Source: Pseudomonadota bacterium
GTDB taxonomy: Bacteria > SZUA-182 > DTGQ01
Direction of reading: 5' to 3'
Assembly (NCBI GenBank): GCA_030625085.1
Contig: DAOURK010000007.1
Span: 1 to 64,000 of the forward strand
Length of the DNA: 64,000 nucleotides
A program made the position numbers and the translations under genes. Of this stretch, positions 37,484 to 48,000 are shown piece after piece (the stretch's first letter is position 1; each line of letters begins with the position of its first letter). The notes beneath the pieces are model-generated. The model saw only the letters and a list, made by a program, of their open reading frames with translations, was not told where the DNA came from and did not search any database.

Positions 37484-38827
37484 TTGTTTGATACATTATC
37501 GGATCGGTTACAGGTTGTTTTCAAAAAACTTCGGGGCTATGGAAAACTCTCTGAGAAGAATATTCAGGATGGATTACGGGAAGTCAAACTGGTTCTCCTG
37601 GAAGCTGATGTTAATTACAAAGTTGTCAAGAATTTTATCGAGAAGGTAAGAGAAAAAGCTGTTGGCGAGCAGGTTTTTAGAAGTCTTACCCCGGGGCAGC
37701 AGGTAGTAAAGATCGTTCATGAGGAAATGATTTCCCTGATGGGGGGAGAATACCAAAAATTGACTATGGCCCCTAATCCCCCAACGGGAATTATGTTAAT
37801 TGGGCTTCAGGGATCGGGGAAAACAACTACGGCGGCTAAGCTGGCCAACCTTTTGAAAAAAGAGGGCCAAAAAATTATTTTGGTAGCTGCCGATCCATAT
37901 CGGCCTGCTGCTATAGACCAGTTAATGATTCTCGGCAAGCAACTGGGAGTTTTCGTATATGCCGATAAAGAAGCGAAAGATGCTGTAACCATCTGTCATG
38001 GCGCTCAAAAAGCAGCCCTCTCCGGCGGTTATGATTGTATGATTTTAGATACTGCCGGCAGGTTACACATTGACGAAGAACTTATGCGGGAATTGAGGGA
38101 AATTAAGGAATCTGTTTGTCCTCATGAAGCGATTTTGGTAGCTGATGCTATGACCGGGCAGGATGCGGTTAATGTGGCTAAAAGTTTTGATCAAGCAATT
38201 GGGATCAATAGTATTATATTAACCAAGATTGATGGGGATGCTCGGGGTGGAGCGGCCCTTTCAATGCGTGCTGTTACAGGAAAACCTATTCGATATGTAG
38301 GGACTGGAGAAAAAATTGATTTTATTGAACCATTCCATCCTGATCGGATGGCTTCTCGCATTTTGGGGATGGGGGATGTCCTTACCCTGATTGAAAAGGC
38401 AAAAACTGGGTATTCGGAGGAAAAAGCCAGAGAACTACAAAAAAAGATTGCCGAAGATGCCTTTACCCTGGCTGATTTCCGTGATCAACTGCAGCAGATA
38501 AAGAAATTGGGGCCTATGGGACAACTTATCGGTATGATACCTGGTGCAAAAAAAATAGCCAAAAAAACAGATTTCAAGGACGATGATAAAAAATTAGTCC
38601 GGATTGAGGCGATAATTAATTCTATGACCGGGAGTGAGCGCAATAATGCAGTTTTGATTAATGGCAGTCGAAGAAAACGGATCGCTCAAGGGAGTGGAAC
38701 AACAGTGCAGGATGTTAATCAATTGCTTTCGCAGTTCAGTCAGATGCAAAAAGCCATGAAACAAATGAAGAAAATGGGGATGGTCCCTGGTCTTGGCGTC
38801 AATCCATTCAAAAAAAGGAGGAGGTGA
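37484..38827 (+). CDS. ffh: Signal recognition particle GTPase Ffh
   Basis: 447 residues. It binds signal sequences on nascent chains together with 4.5S RNA and delivers them to FtsY at the membrane. N domain (about 1-90), then the G domain with G1 LQGSGKTTTAAK, G3 DTAGRLH and G4 TKIDGDARGG, and a Met-rich M domain ending KAMKQMKKMG. The start is TTG 37484 behind AGGGGTTA. It is the first of seven genes in an unbroken operon with rpsP and tRNA/rRNA-modification genes. Confidence 0.97.
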   Translation: MFDTLSDRLQVVFKKLRGYGKLSEKNIQDGLREVKLVLLEADVNYKVVKNFIEKVREKAVGEQVFRSLTPGQQVVKIVHEEMISLMGGEYQKLTMAPNPPTGIMLIGLQGSGKTTTAAKLANLLKKEGQKIILVAADPYRPAAIDQLMILGKQLGVFVYADKEAKDAVTICHGAQKAALSGGYDCMILDTAGRLHIDEELMRELREIKESVCPHEAILVADAMTGQDAVNVAKSFDQAIGINSIILTKIDGDARGGAALSMRAVTGKPIRYVGTGEKIDFIEPFHPDRMASRILGMGDVLTLIEKAKTGYSEEKARELQKKIAEDAFTLADFRDQLQQIKKLGPMGQLIGMIPGAKKIAKKTDFKDDDKKLVRIEAIINSMTGSERNNAVLINGSRRKRIAQGSGTTVQDVNQLLSQFSQMQKAMKQMKKMGMVPGLGVNPFKKRRR

Positions 38828-38832
38828 ACTAT

Positions 38833-39075
38833 TTGGCATTACGGATACGGTTAACCAGAAGGGGAACGAAAAAACGGCCCTTTTACAGAATTGTGGTTAT
38901 GGATTCCAGGAAAAAGCGGGATGGTAAATATCTTGATCTTGTCGGCAACTATGATCCGTTGCAAGATCCTGCGGCTATTAACGTCGATAAAGATAGAGCC
39001 GTTTCCTGGATGCAAAAAGGGGCAATACTATCTGATACTGTCAGACAGATATTTAAAAAACAAGGAGTAATCTAG
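38833..39075 (+). CDS. rpsP: 30S ribosomal protein bS16
   Basis: 80 residues. The sequence IRLTRRGTKKRPFYRIVVMD is the S16 hallmark. I start at TTG 38833, giving the usual N-terminus (M)ALRIRL, because GGAGGTG lies 6 nt upstream; the in-frame GTG at 38824 is part of that Shine-Dalgarno. It lies 5 bp after ffh. Confidence 0.95.
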   Translation: MALRIRLTRRGTKKRPFYRIVVMDSRKKRDGKYLDLVGNYDPLQDPAAINVDKDRAVSWMQKGAILSDTVRQIFKKQGVI

Positions 39076-39129
39076 TTGTAGTAAATTCCAATTCTAAAAG
39101 GAGTTATTAACCTAGACGGAGGTAGAGAA

Positions 39130-39366
39130 ATGGTAATTAAGGATTTGATAGTAGATATTGCTAAGGCTCTGGTTGACTATCCAGAGGAAGTCCATGTGAC
39201 AGAAGTTGAAGGTGAACGAACCACCGTATTAGAGTTGAGAGTTGCCAAAACTGATTTGGGCAAGGTAATAGGTAAACAGGGGCAGACCGCCAGAGCTATG
39301 CGAACGGTCTTAAGTGCGGCTGCTACTAAAATAGGCAAGAGGGCGGTTTTAGAGATTTTAGAATAA
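39130..39366 (+). CDS. khpA: KH-domain RNA-binding protein KhpA
   Basis: 78 residues forming one type II KH domain with the GxxG loop in [15 protein letters not shown]. KhpA (YlqC) binds RNA with KhpB in other bacteria and usually sits between rpsP and rimM, as here. It has a strong GGAGGT before the ATG. Confidence 0.93.
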   Translation: MVIKDLIVDIAKALVDYPEEVHVTEVEGERTTVLELRVAKTDLGKVIGKQGQTARAMRTVLSAAATKIGKRAVLEILE

Positions 39367-39395
39367 TTCAAGAGGGCCCTTAAGGGAGGTTATCC

Positions 39396-39908
39396 CTGGT
39401 TCATATTGGTAAAATTATTAATACCCATGGCAAGAGAGGAGAAGTTAAGGTTTACCCTTTAACAGATTTTCCTGAAAGGTATCAGTTCCTGGAAGAAGTT
39501 TTTCTGATAACCCCTTCAAAGCCGGAAAGCCTCCTTATCGAGAAAGTTAGGTTTCATAAAGGGTGTATTATTATGAAACTGAAAGGGTATAATAGTATAA
39601 GTGAGGCTGAAAAACTGAAAGGGGTTGAGATTGGTATTCCGGAAAAGTGGTTGTGGCCTCTGGGAGTAAATGAATATTATCATTTTCAAATTATTGGATT
39701 GGATGTTTATACTGACACAGGTTTGCATTTGGGTGAAGTAAAAGATATATTCCCTACAGGAAGTAATGATGTTTACACAGTAAAAAAGGGGCGAAAAGAA
39801 TATCTTATCCCAGCCATTAAAGAGGTAATTAAAGAAGTGGATTTGCAAAGGAAAAGAATTATCATCCATCCCATAGAAGGATTGTTAGATCTCTCCAATG
39901 CTCTTTGA
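39396..39908 (+). CDS. rimM: 16S rRNA maturation factor RimM, CTG start
   Basis: 170 residues. It helps assemble the 30S head together with bS19. The N-terminal barrel (VHIGKIINTHGKRGEVKVYP) and the C-terminal PRC barrel (GLHLGEVKDIFPTGSNDVYTV, of which the key part is GEVKDIFPTGSNDVY) are both present. The first Met codon in frame (39573) would delete the N-terminal third. An in-frame TAA at 39381 leaves CTG 39396 as the only near-standard start, and GGGAGGT lies 5 nt before it. It overlaps trmD by 11 bp. Confidence 0.93.
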   Translation: MVHIGKIINTHGKRGEVKVYPLTDFPERYQFLEEVFLITPSKPESLLIEKVRFHKGCIIMKLKGYNSISEAEKLKGVEIGIPEKWLWPLGVNEYYHFQIIGLDVYTDTGLHLGEVKDIFPTGSNDVYTVKKGRKEYLIPAIKEVIKEVDLQRKRIIIHPIEGLLDLSNAL

Positions 39909-40620
39909 TATTATTACGTTGTTTCCGAAAATGTTTCCGGAATATATTCACCAAAGTATTGTAAAAAGAGCTCAGGAAAAGGGATTGGTGAATATTCGGA
40001 TCCATAATCTTCGGGATTTCACACTGGATAAACATCGAAAAGTTGATGATGTCCCTTACGGTGGCGGACCTGGGATGGTGTTGATGGCTGAGCCGCTGCA
40101 CCGTGCTGTTACGTATCTTTCCAAAGAGGATTTGCCGGTTAAAAGGATACTGCTGTCTCCTCAAGGCAGACTTTTTTCTCAAAAGATAGCTGAAGAACTT
40201 TCTAAAGAAACGCATCTTTTGTTAGTTTGCGGACATTATGAAGGGCTTGATCAAAGAATCCGAGACTCAGTAATAGATGACGAGATTTCCATTGGGGATT
40301 ATATATTGACAGGAGGGGAGCTGCCTGCTTTGGCTGTGTTGGATTCGGTAACCCGGTTGATTCCTGGAGTATTGGGGTCTGAGGAATCATTACACTGTGA
40401 GTCTTTTTTGGATTCCTTGTTGGATTATCCTCAATATACCAGGCCGGAGATTTTTAACACTATGCAAGTTCCAAAGGTCCTTGTGTCCGGACATCATGAA
40501 AAAATAAGAAAGTGGAGGCGCAAGCAATCCCTGATTCGCACCTCTCAAAAGAGGCCGGATTTGTTTCAAAAAATAAAAATGACCGATGAGGACATCGAAT
40601 TATTGAAGGATTCTTCATAA
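39898..40620 (+). CDS. trmD: tRNA (guanine-37-N1)-methyltransferase TrmD
   Basis: 240 residues. It methylates G37 of tRNAs to prevent frameshifting. The SPOUT knot motifs are LVCGHYEGLDQR and SIGDYILTGGELPAL. The N-terminus MLFDIITLFPKMF is typical, as is DDVPYGGGPGMV. It overlaps rimM by 11 bp and ends 2 bp before the next gene. Confidence 0.97.
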   Translation: MLFDIITLFPKMFPEYIHQSIVKRAQEKGLVNIRIHNLRDFTLDKHRKVDDVPYGGGPGMVLMAEPLHRAVTYLSKEDLPVKRILLSPQGRLFSQKIAEELSKETHLLLVCGHYEGLDQRIRDSVIDDEISIGDYILTGGELPALAVLDSVTRLIPGVLGSEESLHCESFLDSLLDYPQYTRPEIFNTMQVPKVLVSGHHEKIRKWRRKQSLIRTSQKRPDLFQKIKMTDEDIELLKDSS

Positions 40621-40622
40621 TT

Positions 40623-41192
40623 TTGGAACGTGCATCGATTTCTATAGGGTTACTTCATTTTCCTGTATATAATAAAAATAAAGAGGTTGTTATAAGCTCA
40701 ATAACAACCTCGAGTCTTCATGATATATCTCGGACAGCCAGAACGTTCGGGGTTGATAATTTTTATATTATTACCCCCTTAAAATTACAGCAAGACCTCA
40801 TTGATCGCTTGCTAAAACATTGGCAGGTTGGTTATGGTGCTCAATACAACCCGACTCGGCGGGATGCCTTTCAGAAGGTTTTAGTAGTAAGCACTCTTGA
40901 GGATTGTCTTGATGATTTAAAAAGAAAATATAGACAAGATCCTATTACAATAGTGACTTCGGCTCTTTCTCAGGGAAATTGTATTTCCTATGCGGATCTG
41001 CGCGATAGAATCCACCGGTTACGTAAACCATATCTTATTGTCTTTGGAACAGGCTGGGGAATTGAACAAAGCTTGATTAAAAATATGGATATGGTTATTG
41101 AACCTGTTTATGGGAGGGAGAATTATAATCATCTTTCAGTAAGAGCTGCCGTAGCAATAATTCTCGATAGATTAATAAATGAAAGTAGATAA
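40623..41192 (+). CDS. SPOUT-type RNA methyltransferase (Methyltrn_RNA_4 family)
   Basis: 189 residues. The N-terminal half (ISIGLLHFPVYNKNKEVVIS, then LHDISRTARTFGVDNFYIITP) and the knot half (LIVFGTGWGIEQSLI, NHLSVRAAVAIILDRL) match the small SAM-dependent RNA methyltransferases found between trmD and rplS in deltaproteobacteria and others. The target RNA is not established to my knowledge. The start is TTG 40623, 2 bp after trmD; its ribosome-binding site is weak, so it is probably coupled to trmD translation. Confidence 0.82.
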   Translation: MERASISIGLLHFPVYNKNKEVVISSITTSSLHDISRTARTFGVDNFYIITPLKLQQDLIDRLLKHWQVGYGAQYNPTRRDAFQKVLVVSTLEDCLDDLKRKYRQDPITIVTSALSQGNCISYADLRDRIHRLRKPYLIVFGTGWGIEQSLIKNMDMVIEPVYGRENYNHLSVRAAVAIILDRLINESR

Positions 41193-41218
41193 AAGTGGAT
41201 AAATGAGGAAAAAAAATT

Positions 41219-41569
41219 ATGAATAATATTATGAGAGGATTGGAACAGGAAGGATTAAAAAAAGATATCCCAAGTTTCGGGCCTGGTGACACGGTAAAGG
41301 TACATATTAAGTTAATAGAAGGGGAGCGGGAAAGAATACAGGTCTTTGAAGGAGACGTCATCAGAATCAGGCGGGGTGATATTCGATCTACATTTACTGT
41401 GAGAAAAACTTCTTATGGTGTAGGGGTAGAGCGAATTTTTCCTTTACACTCGCCGGTGATTAGTAAAATTGAGGTCACCAGAAAGGGTAAGGTCCGTCGA
41501 GCTAAATTGTATTACATGCGCAAGCGAATGGGTAAAAAAGCAAGGATTAAAGAAAAGAGTTTCAGATAG
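41219..41569 (+). CDS. rplS: 50S ribosomal protein bL19
   Basis: 116 residues with the bL19 pattern [26 protein letters not shown] and [20 protein letters not shown], ending in a basic tail. It sits at the subunit interface. It is the last ribosomal gene of the operon. Confidence 0.97.
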   Translation: MNNIMRGLEQEGLKKDIPSFGPGDTVKVHIKLIEGERERIQVFEGDVIRIRRGDIRSTFTVRKTSYGVGVERIFPLHSPVISKIEVTRKGKVRRAKLYYMRKRMGKKARIKEKSFR

Positions 41570-41649
41570 GTCAGTATCTTCCCTTTATGGCGTGATAATA
41601 AGTGGATTGAAAATTTAATCTTGAGAGTACAGGAATCCCCATTTTATTT

Positions 41650-41714
41650 GACAGGATAAACAGGATTGAACACGATAAAAAAGAAAAATCCTGTTACATG
41701 CTGTTAATTCTGTC
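41650..41714. repeat. GACAGGATAAACAGGATT palindromic element, copy 2
   Basis: Left arm GACAGGATAAACAGGATT is identical to 17077-17094. The right arm ends CTGTTAATTCTGTC. It lies between rplS and the YraN gene. Confidence 0.6.
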
Positions 41715-41744
41715 TGATTTAAAAAAGTAATAATGTAATGAGGT

Positions 41745-42116
41745 ATGATGCCGACTATAGACAGACAGAAACTTGGCAAGCAAGGTGAACAGATAGCCGC
41801 CCAGTTTTTGAAGTCGAAGGGATTGTCTATTCGTGAGGTTAATTTTCGTTGTTCTGCCGGTGAGATTGATATTATCGCCCTAGACGCTGACATCGTTGTT
41901 TTTGTTGAAGTAAAAACAAGAAGCAGTGAAGATTTCGGTTTGCCTGAAGAAGCGGTGAATTATTTTAAACAGAAGAAACTTATACAATTGGCCATGTATT
42001 ATTTACAAAAGGAACACTCACAGAACAAACGTTGTCGCTTTGATGTTGTATCTATCATTATAAGAAATGATAAGGTCAAAAAAATTAATCATTTTGTGGA
42101 TGCTTTTTCGGCTTGA
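41745..42116 (+). CDS. YraN/UPF0102 family predicted endonuclease-like protein
   Basis: 123 residues. KLGKQGEQIAAQFLKSKG opens the domain and GEIDIIALDADIVVFVEVKT carries the PD-(D/E)xK-type D...ExK residues. The family is common next to rplS and rnhB. The activity is not firmly established. Start ATG 41745 or 41748. Confidence 0.9.
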   Translation: MMPTIDRQKLGKQGEQIAAQFLKSKGLSIREVNFRCSAGEIDIIALDADIVVFVEVKTRSSEDFGLPEEAVNYFKQKKLIQLAMYYLQKEHSQNKRCRFDVVSIIIRNDKVKKINHFVDAFSA

Positions 42117-42579
42117 AGAGAAAAGGTTAACGTCCCTCCCCGGCTTATAAAATAAACGCTCATGAACGAGTTGTTCACCCCAGAAGATGAAAATTTTGAC
42201 TTTTTCAGTAAAGTCTATTTTTCGAAATGCGTTTTCATGGTAAAAAGTTAAAAATAAAATATGACGTAAAAGTTAGCTGTTAATTTGCTGATAATGCTGA
42301 TTGGCAAACCTTCGAAGAAATTTTTCCGACAACATTTTTTGTCCTCAGTTTTGTTCCCCACCTCATATTGCCGGGATCTAATTAATTCTATTGATTTTAT
42401 AAAGAAAAAAATAGTATACTATAGTACATTGAACTCTTTTTTTGTTTCTTGAGCTTGCATAATTAAAGTTCAAATGTATACTTTATACTATTGGGGTAGA
42501 ATAAAAATAAACAGTAAAAAAATCTAAAAGAAAATCGTCATATTATCCACTTTGAATGATAATAATTTAGGAGAGAGAG
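42117..42579. other. Intergenic region before the exported-protein cluster
   Basis: 463 bp. It holds the 85-bp repeat at 42157-42241. The rest is AT-rich spacer with no recognised gene or RNA. Confidence 0.55.
42157..42241 (+). repeat. 85-bp dispersed repeat, copy 2
   Basis: Inverted counterpart of 31835-31919 over its whole length, with ends CACTCATGAA/CGCTCATGAA and TTTTCATGGT shared. It contains GACTTTTTCAGTAAAGTC, a stem-loop. Confidence 0.7.
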
Positions 42580-44766
42580 ATGAAGGGTAAATCTATATAT
42601 TTTTTTTATATCTTTTCTACTATTTTTTTGGGGCTAATTTTCCTTATCCATTTAGGCGGATCAAATAGTTGGGCTCAAGCCCCTCCTCCCCCTACCATAT
42701 GTGAAGACAAATGCTTGCCTGAAATAAATGAAGATCCTAATACCCCTACTGTTGTTAATGCTTTAGAAAAGATTATAATTTATTTTATTTCTTTTGATTG
42801 TCGGATGAACTCAATTAAGACCAAAGAGGCTTTTCATCTATATGCAGGGGAGGATGAGATTAATGATCTAGATGAATATTTATCTTTTTCAGATTATGTT
42901 CTGGACCATATATTAATGGGCTCCATATTGACTTTCACCCCTCATTCTCCTTTTGAAGAAGGAATTGTTTACAAAGTTGAAATAGAATCAACTGCTGAGA
43001 ACAACGATGGGGTCCAGTTTGATGGTGATGGTGATGGTACAGCCGGGGAGGACCCGGAAGATAATTGGGTGATGAAATTCATTATTGATGCAAATTCTCC
43101 TGAAACTGGTTGGAGCCAGGTATATGACCCGGAAAACATTTTTACTGAAAATAAAGTAAGCAGTATGATAGTAGATAATCAAGACCGGTTATGGGTTACC
43201 TCAGAAGAGGGTGATGTTTGTTATTTTGATGGAAACGATTGGAATTGTGAAAAGCCCTTTTGGGATTCTGATTATGTTGATGATATCCCCTGTATGACCA
43301 CTGATAATGAAGGGTGCTTATGGCTTGGTTTTAATGTCCTTGAAAGTAATTTTCTTACACCCAAGTTAGCCAAATTAGTAAATAATAGCTGGGAGGTAAA
43401 AGATTTAGATCAGATCCCATCTGATGAGTCTATTAGGGATATTGCTGTTGATTCGGAAAATAATATCTGGATTATTGCTAGTAACGATATTTATAAATAT
43501 GATGGGGAGTTACATTATTGTCCTCCAGGGGGTGAAGATAAACCTGTTAGCACATTTATCACATCGTTAGTAATAGATCCGGATGATAATCTATGGGTTA
43601 GAACAGTAACTTCTGAGATCTGGAAGGCTGAAGGTGGTTGGTGGGGTGATGAATATACCGCTAGATGTAATTATCAAATTAATGATATTAATGACATGGC
43701 GGTAGATTCCGCGGGTAATATTTGGATTGGCACAGATAATGGACTCCTTAAATTAGATCCAAGTAGCCAGGACCCAAATTGGCCTAAATATACAATTGAT
43801 GATGGACTTCCAGGTGATTCTATTAACGCTTTAAGCATTGATCCGAATAATAACCTTATCTGGGTTGGTACCTCAGATGGATTAGGGAAATTTGATATCG
43901 CCACTGAGTCTGGTATAGCTTACACTGACCAAACATCGGGTAAAGCAATTAATCACCTGGTTTTAAATTCTCGGGGCGAGGTTTGGTTCAATACTAATCA
44001 GGGGATACAGATGCTAGATAAAATACCTCCCTATGTCTTGAAAAATGAGAGTGTACCAAAAAATAACACTAATATAAATATATTGCAAGATATTCAAATT
44101 GTCTTTAGCGAACCTATGAAGCGTGACTTAACTGAAAGCGCTTTTACCATGGTTGAGGTTGAAGATGGGCAGGAAGATCTGGAAATAGAAGGGGCATTTT
44201 CTTGGCCCAACTCTAAAACTTTGATATTTGATCCAAACGCTATAATTGAAAATCATTCTTACAAGGTTGTGATAGATACAAATGCTATAGATCTACTCGG
44301 TAATTCTCTTAATGAATTATACAGCGTGGTTTTTTCTACCGGTGAGCAGGAACTTCCTTATATCACCAATAAAAGCTGTTCTCTGACACAGTTAGTTTTT
44401 TATGTTAATGATGATGGTGTGGTGGTTGATCCAAATTCGATCGAGGTCCGGGTCGACAATATAGATGTGACTGGGGATGAGGGGTTTCAGATCGAAGGGG
44501 CTAATAATAGTTACCAAGTTACTTATTCTCCAGATAATTTGTTCCCAGAGAATGAAGAGATTACAGTAACCATTACGGTGAAAGATTTGAACGGAAATCC
44601 ATTACCAGATCATGAATTTCAAATTACTCCTCAAGAGCCTGGTACAGAGCATAGTGCTGAAAGCCCTATTGATTTAAGCGGCAGCGGATGTTTTCTTGAT
44701 ACCTTGCAAAATAGGACAAAGAAAAATAGGACAAAAGTCTGGTTTCAGCAGCTTTTGGAATTTTAA
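42580..44766 (+). CDS. Large exported protein: Ig-like domains plus regulator-type beta-propeller, C-terminal anchor out of frame
   Basis: 728 residues. A signal peptide is clear (hydrophobic core about 8-25, ending SNSWAQA). The order is: an SbsA-type Ig-like domain (about 50-165); six or so propeller repeats of the two-component-regulator type (DNQDRLWV, DSENNIWI, DSAGNIWIGTDNGLL, about 180-480); a second Ig-like domain (IVFSEPMKRDLTESAF, about 485-590); and a third weaker domain. Near the C-terminus GSGCFLDT resembles GCFTDS in the next gene. In this frame the protein ends KVWFQQLLEF. If one A is removed at 44733-44736 the frame runs to 44815 and ends with a hydrophobic segment (KLFIPVFLLLAWL). 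The true protein is therefore probably anchored and the gene carries a 1-nt insertion or a sequence error. It could be a type II secretion substrate. Confidence 0.75.
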   Translation: MKGKSIYFFYIFSTIFLGLIFLIHLGGSNSWAQAPPPPTICEDKCLPEINEDPNTPTVVNALEKIIIYFISFDCRMNSIKTKEAFHLYAGEDEINDLDEYLSFSDYVLDHILMGSILTFTPHSPFEEGIVYKVEIESTAENNDGVQFDGDGDGTAGEDPEDNWVMKFIIDANSPETGWSQVYDPENIFTENKVSSMIVDNQDRLWVTSEEGDVCYFDGNDWNCEKPFWDSDYVDDIPCMTTDNEGCLWLGFNVLESNFLTPKLAKLVNNSWEVKDLDQIPSDESIRDIAVDSENNIWIIASNDIYKYDGELHYCPPGGEDKPVSTFITSLVIDPDDNLWVRTVTSEIWKAEGGWWGDEYTARCNYQINDINDMAVDSAGNIWIGTDNGLLKLDPSSQDPNWPKYTIDDGLPGDSINALSIDPNNNLIWVGTSDGLGKFDIATESGIAYTDQTSGKAINHLVLNSRGEVWFNTNQGIQMLDKIPPYVLKNESVPKNNTNINILQDIQIVFSEPMKRDLTESAFTMVEVEDGQEDLEIEGAFSWPNSKTLIFDPNAIIENHSYKVVIDTNAIDLLGNSLNELYSVVFSTGEQELPYITNKSCSLTQLVFYVNDDGVVVDPNSIEVRVDNIDVTGDEGFQIEGANNSYQVTYSPDNLFPENEEITVTITVKDLNGNPLPDHEFQITPQEPGTEHSAESPIDLSGSGCFLDTLQNRTKKNRTKVWFQQLLEF
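44708..44737 (+). repeat. 15-bp tandem duplication with one extra A
   Basis: AAAATAGGACAAAG is present twice in a row (44708-44721 and 44723-44737). The second copy has AAAA where the first has AAA. The extra A marks the place where the reading frame leaves the putative membrane anchor. Confidence 0.75.
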
Positions 44767-44837
44767 GGAGATTAAACTATTTATTCCTGTTTTTTTATTG
44801 CTTGCTTGGTTATAAAAGAATTTGAATTAAGAACATG

Positions 44838-44880
44838 AAACGAGGTTGGGTTTTCATTGAGGAGGCTCTGCCTCGTTTTT
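44838..44880 (+). terminator. Rho-independent terminator
   Basis: AAACGAGG pairs with CCTCGTTT across a loop that has its own small AGGCTCTGCCT stem, followed by a T-run. It lies about 70 bp after the exported-protein gene. Confidence 0.6.
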
Positions 44881-45014
44881 ATTACCCAAAATTATTGTAT
44901 TCCGGCAGATGAAATTGAAATATAAAAGAAATTTTCATCTTTTTATATGGCTTCCCGGCCAATCGCTTTGTCAGTCTAGCGGAGGTAGTAGATCTAATTT
45001 GAAGGTACTAATAC

Positions 45015-48000
45015 ATGAGTAAGCCAAAGTATACGTGGTTTTTTTTGCTGAGTATGATGATTTTTCTTTTAGCCTCTACTTTTTCTGCCGTTGCTAAAAC
45101 ATCAGACCCCTTGGAAATTTCTACTGGCAATGATTTACAAGTTTATCCTTCTGCAGTATGGAATTCTGAGCGCGGTGAATACTTTACTGTTTGGTATGAT
45201 GGATATGCTGATTCTAATAGTGCAGGTATTTATGGAATGCATATTGACCCTAATGGGACAAAGGGAGATCCATTCCAAATTGTTTCCATTATAGATACCC
45301 AAGATAGAACTCACTCTCCACAAATCGCTTATGATACAGGCAAAGACCAATATCTTATTACATGGCATGATGAAACAGGTGATAGCCTGTCAATAGATAT
45401 TTGTGCTGCCTTGGTGTCCTTTGATGGAAATGAAGTGCAAATAAAAATTCTCAATATTCCCAAGGTAGAACAAAGGCAGTCACACCCGAAGGTCGCCTGG
45501 AATGGCGAGCAGTTTCTCATTGTCTGGTATGATTTTCGAAATGGTGCATTTAATCCGACAGATTTGAAGGATGCGGATATCTATGGGATTCGTCTTGATC
45601 CCAATGGTAATGTCCTTGACCCTAACAGCCTGGCAATTTGTACTGATGATTCAGGCCAGGTTGATCCGGTAGTGGCGGGATATTCTGCTGAGGGAGAAAA
45701 AGGTTGGCTGGTCAGTTGGGTGGATGAGAGAAATACCTCTTCAGACAGAGACATTTATGCGGCCATTGTTAACCAGAATGGGGATTTGGTAAAGCAAAGT
45801 TTTCCTGTTTGTAATGCTGAAAAGGATCAGGAGAATGTTCGGCTAGCTGTTGGCCCTTCCGGCTTTTTCATGGTTTGGCATGATGAAAGATTAAAAGGCA
45901 CACAGGGTCAAGAGGGAAATACCTTGGGGAATTATTTAATTGGGGCTCGTCTGTCTTGGGATGGGGATATCTTGACTGATGCTCAAAATAGCACTGTGAT
46001 TCCAATTGCCACGGTTGAATCGGGGATATTTGTTCCAAGTATTGCTTATTTTCACAATAGTTTTTTAGTCACCTGGCATGATGATAGTAAAATTAAAGGA
46101 GCAAGGGTCTCCTGGGAGGGGTATATTTTTTTTGGTAGTATTGATGAAGCTACCGGAGAGAGAAAGCCTTTTATCTTAAGTGATCCGAACACGGTATCTA
46201 CTAATTCTGCTGTTGCTGTTACCTATTCATCAACTGGTGATTATAATCCTGATGAGAAGGTGTTAATCACTTGGCAGGTTAATGATGATAATACATCGCA
46301 GGACATTTGGGGAGCTTTGTATACGCCGCCCAAACCACCTTTTTTGCAGTGGGTTGGCGAAGGTGATTTTACAGAGGAGGGGGTCCACCCGGAATCCGGT
46401 AAGGGGGGAGATGAATTTACCTTTAAAGTGAAGTATAAGAAATCTGAGGAAGGTAGTAGTACGCCGCTGGGTAGTAATGTATGGATAGATCGTAATCGCA
46501 ATGGAAAGCTTGAAATGGATGAGATTTTTCAAATGGAAGCTGACGAGGATGATAGCTCGATCTATCAAACAGAAGTACCGATCTTGTATGAGTATGATGG
46601 GGACCCGAATGATCCGGATAAAGATAAGGTTTTCTATCAATTTCTTTTTCAAGATGAATTTAATATGGCCATAGGAGATCCGAATGCTGAGGGAGATCCT
46701 GCTGGTGAAAATAGTATAACGCTCACAAAGAAAGGGGCTGTACCTCAACTTTCCTGGGTGGGGACAGGGGGCTATATCCAAGATGGCCTTGATCCAGGCA
46801 GGGTGGAGGTCGATACGAACAATACGTTTATTTTTAAAGTACATTATCGTGATTCAGATAGTGATGAACCTAAAATTTATCAGGTGTGGATTGATATTAA
46901 TCGTGATAATAGCTTTGAAGGGATATGGACTGATGATGACTATGATGGTATAAGAGATGAAAACGAAATAATCTTAAATGAAAAATTTGATATGAAAGAG
47001 GAAAGCAGTGGTGATTATTCTGCGGGCATCACCTATAGTTTTGAAAAGGATCTAACAGTGAATCAGATAGGGCCGCTGGGCTATCGTTTTTACTTTGATG
47101 ACGGGGCGAATGTGGCCCGGGGAGAGCCGAAAAATATTCGCTATCTGATTATTACCAGTACCTCTGAAGATTGTATTCACAGTGGTTTTAAGCCCCAAAT
47201 GAAACCGGACATTGCTTTAACTGATCAGGGAGGCATGATTGTATGGCAAGATCTCCGGAATGGGGAACTTGCAGATCCAAATGTGCCCCAAATTCAACCA
47301 GATTCCAAACCTCAATGGTTTTATCAAGGTTCTGAGATTTATGGGCTTTTGTTAGATCCTGAAAATGGGGCTCCAGCAACTGAAAATGGTGGAGAAATTC
47401 AGATAGGCACGACAAATAAAAATCAATTTAATCCCAGGATAGCCGGTTTTGGCAATAGATTTTTAGTGGTCTGGGAAGATTTGAGAGATGGAGAGATAAA
47501 AACAACAGGCAAAATCACAGGTTCAGGCTATGAGAATAAGGATATATATGGTCAGATTATTGATATAAAAGATCCCAATAACCGAACTGAGGATTTTTCT
47601 ATTGCCAGGTATACCGCTGATGATCCTTCTTATATGGATCAAAGTAATCCTGCTGTGGCAACAAGTGGAGACAATAGATTTTTAGTGGTTTGGGACGATG
47701 GTATAGGTGGTAGTAGTTATGGGAAAAGTATTTATGGGACCATAGTATCATACGATCCAAATGCCGGCCAAAAAGTGCATCATGACGTGGATGGATACGG
47801 ACTTGAAAGCTGTATTATACGTAATACCAAAGATCACAAGAAGCCTGCAGTGGCCTGGGCGAATAACGCCCGAAGGTATCTGGTGGTTTGGCAGGATTCC
47901 GGGACAAGCCGCCTTTACGCTAACTCCCTTGATCCTAACGGCCAGGTAATGGGGGGGGTTAATATTCGAGAAAGCAGGATCGAGGATGAAGACTATAACA

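Noticed and set aside
39573-39908. Short RimM fragment as a pseudogene
   Set aside because: The missing N-terminal third is present in frame upstream and complete, starting at CTG behind a strong ribosome-binding site.
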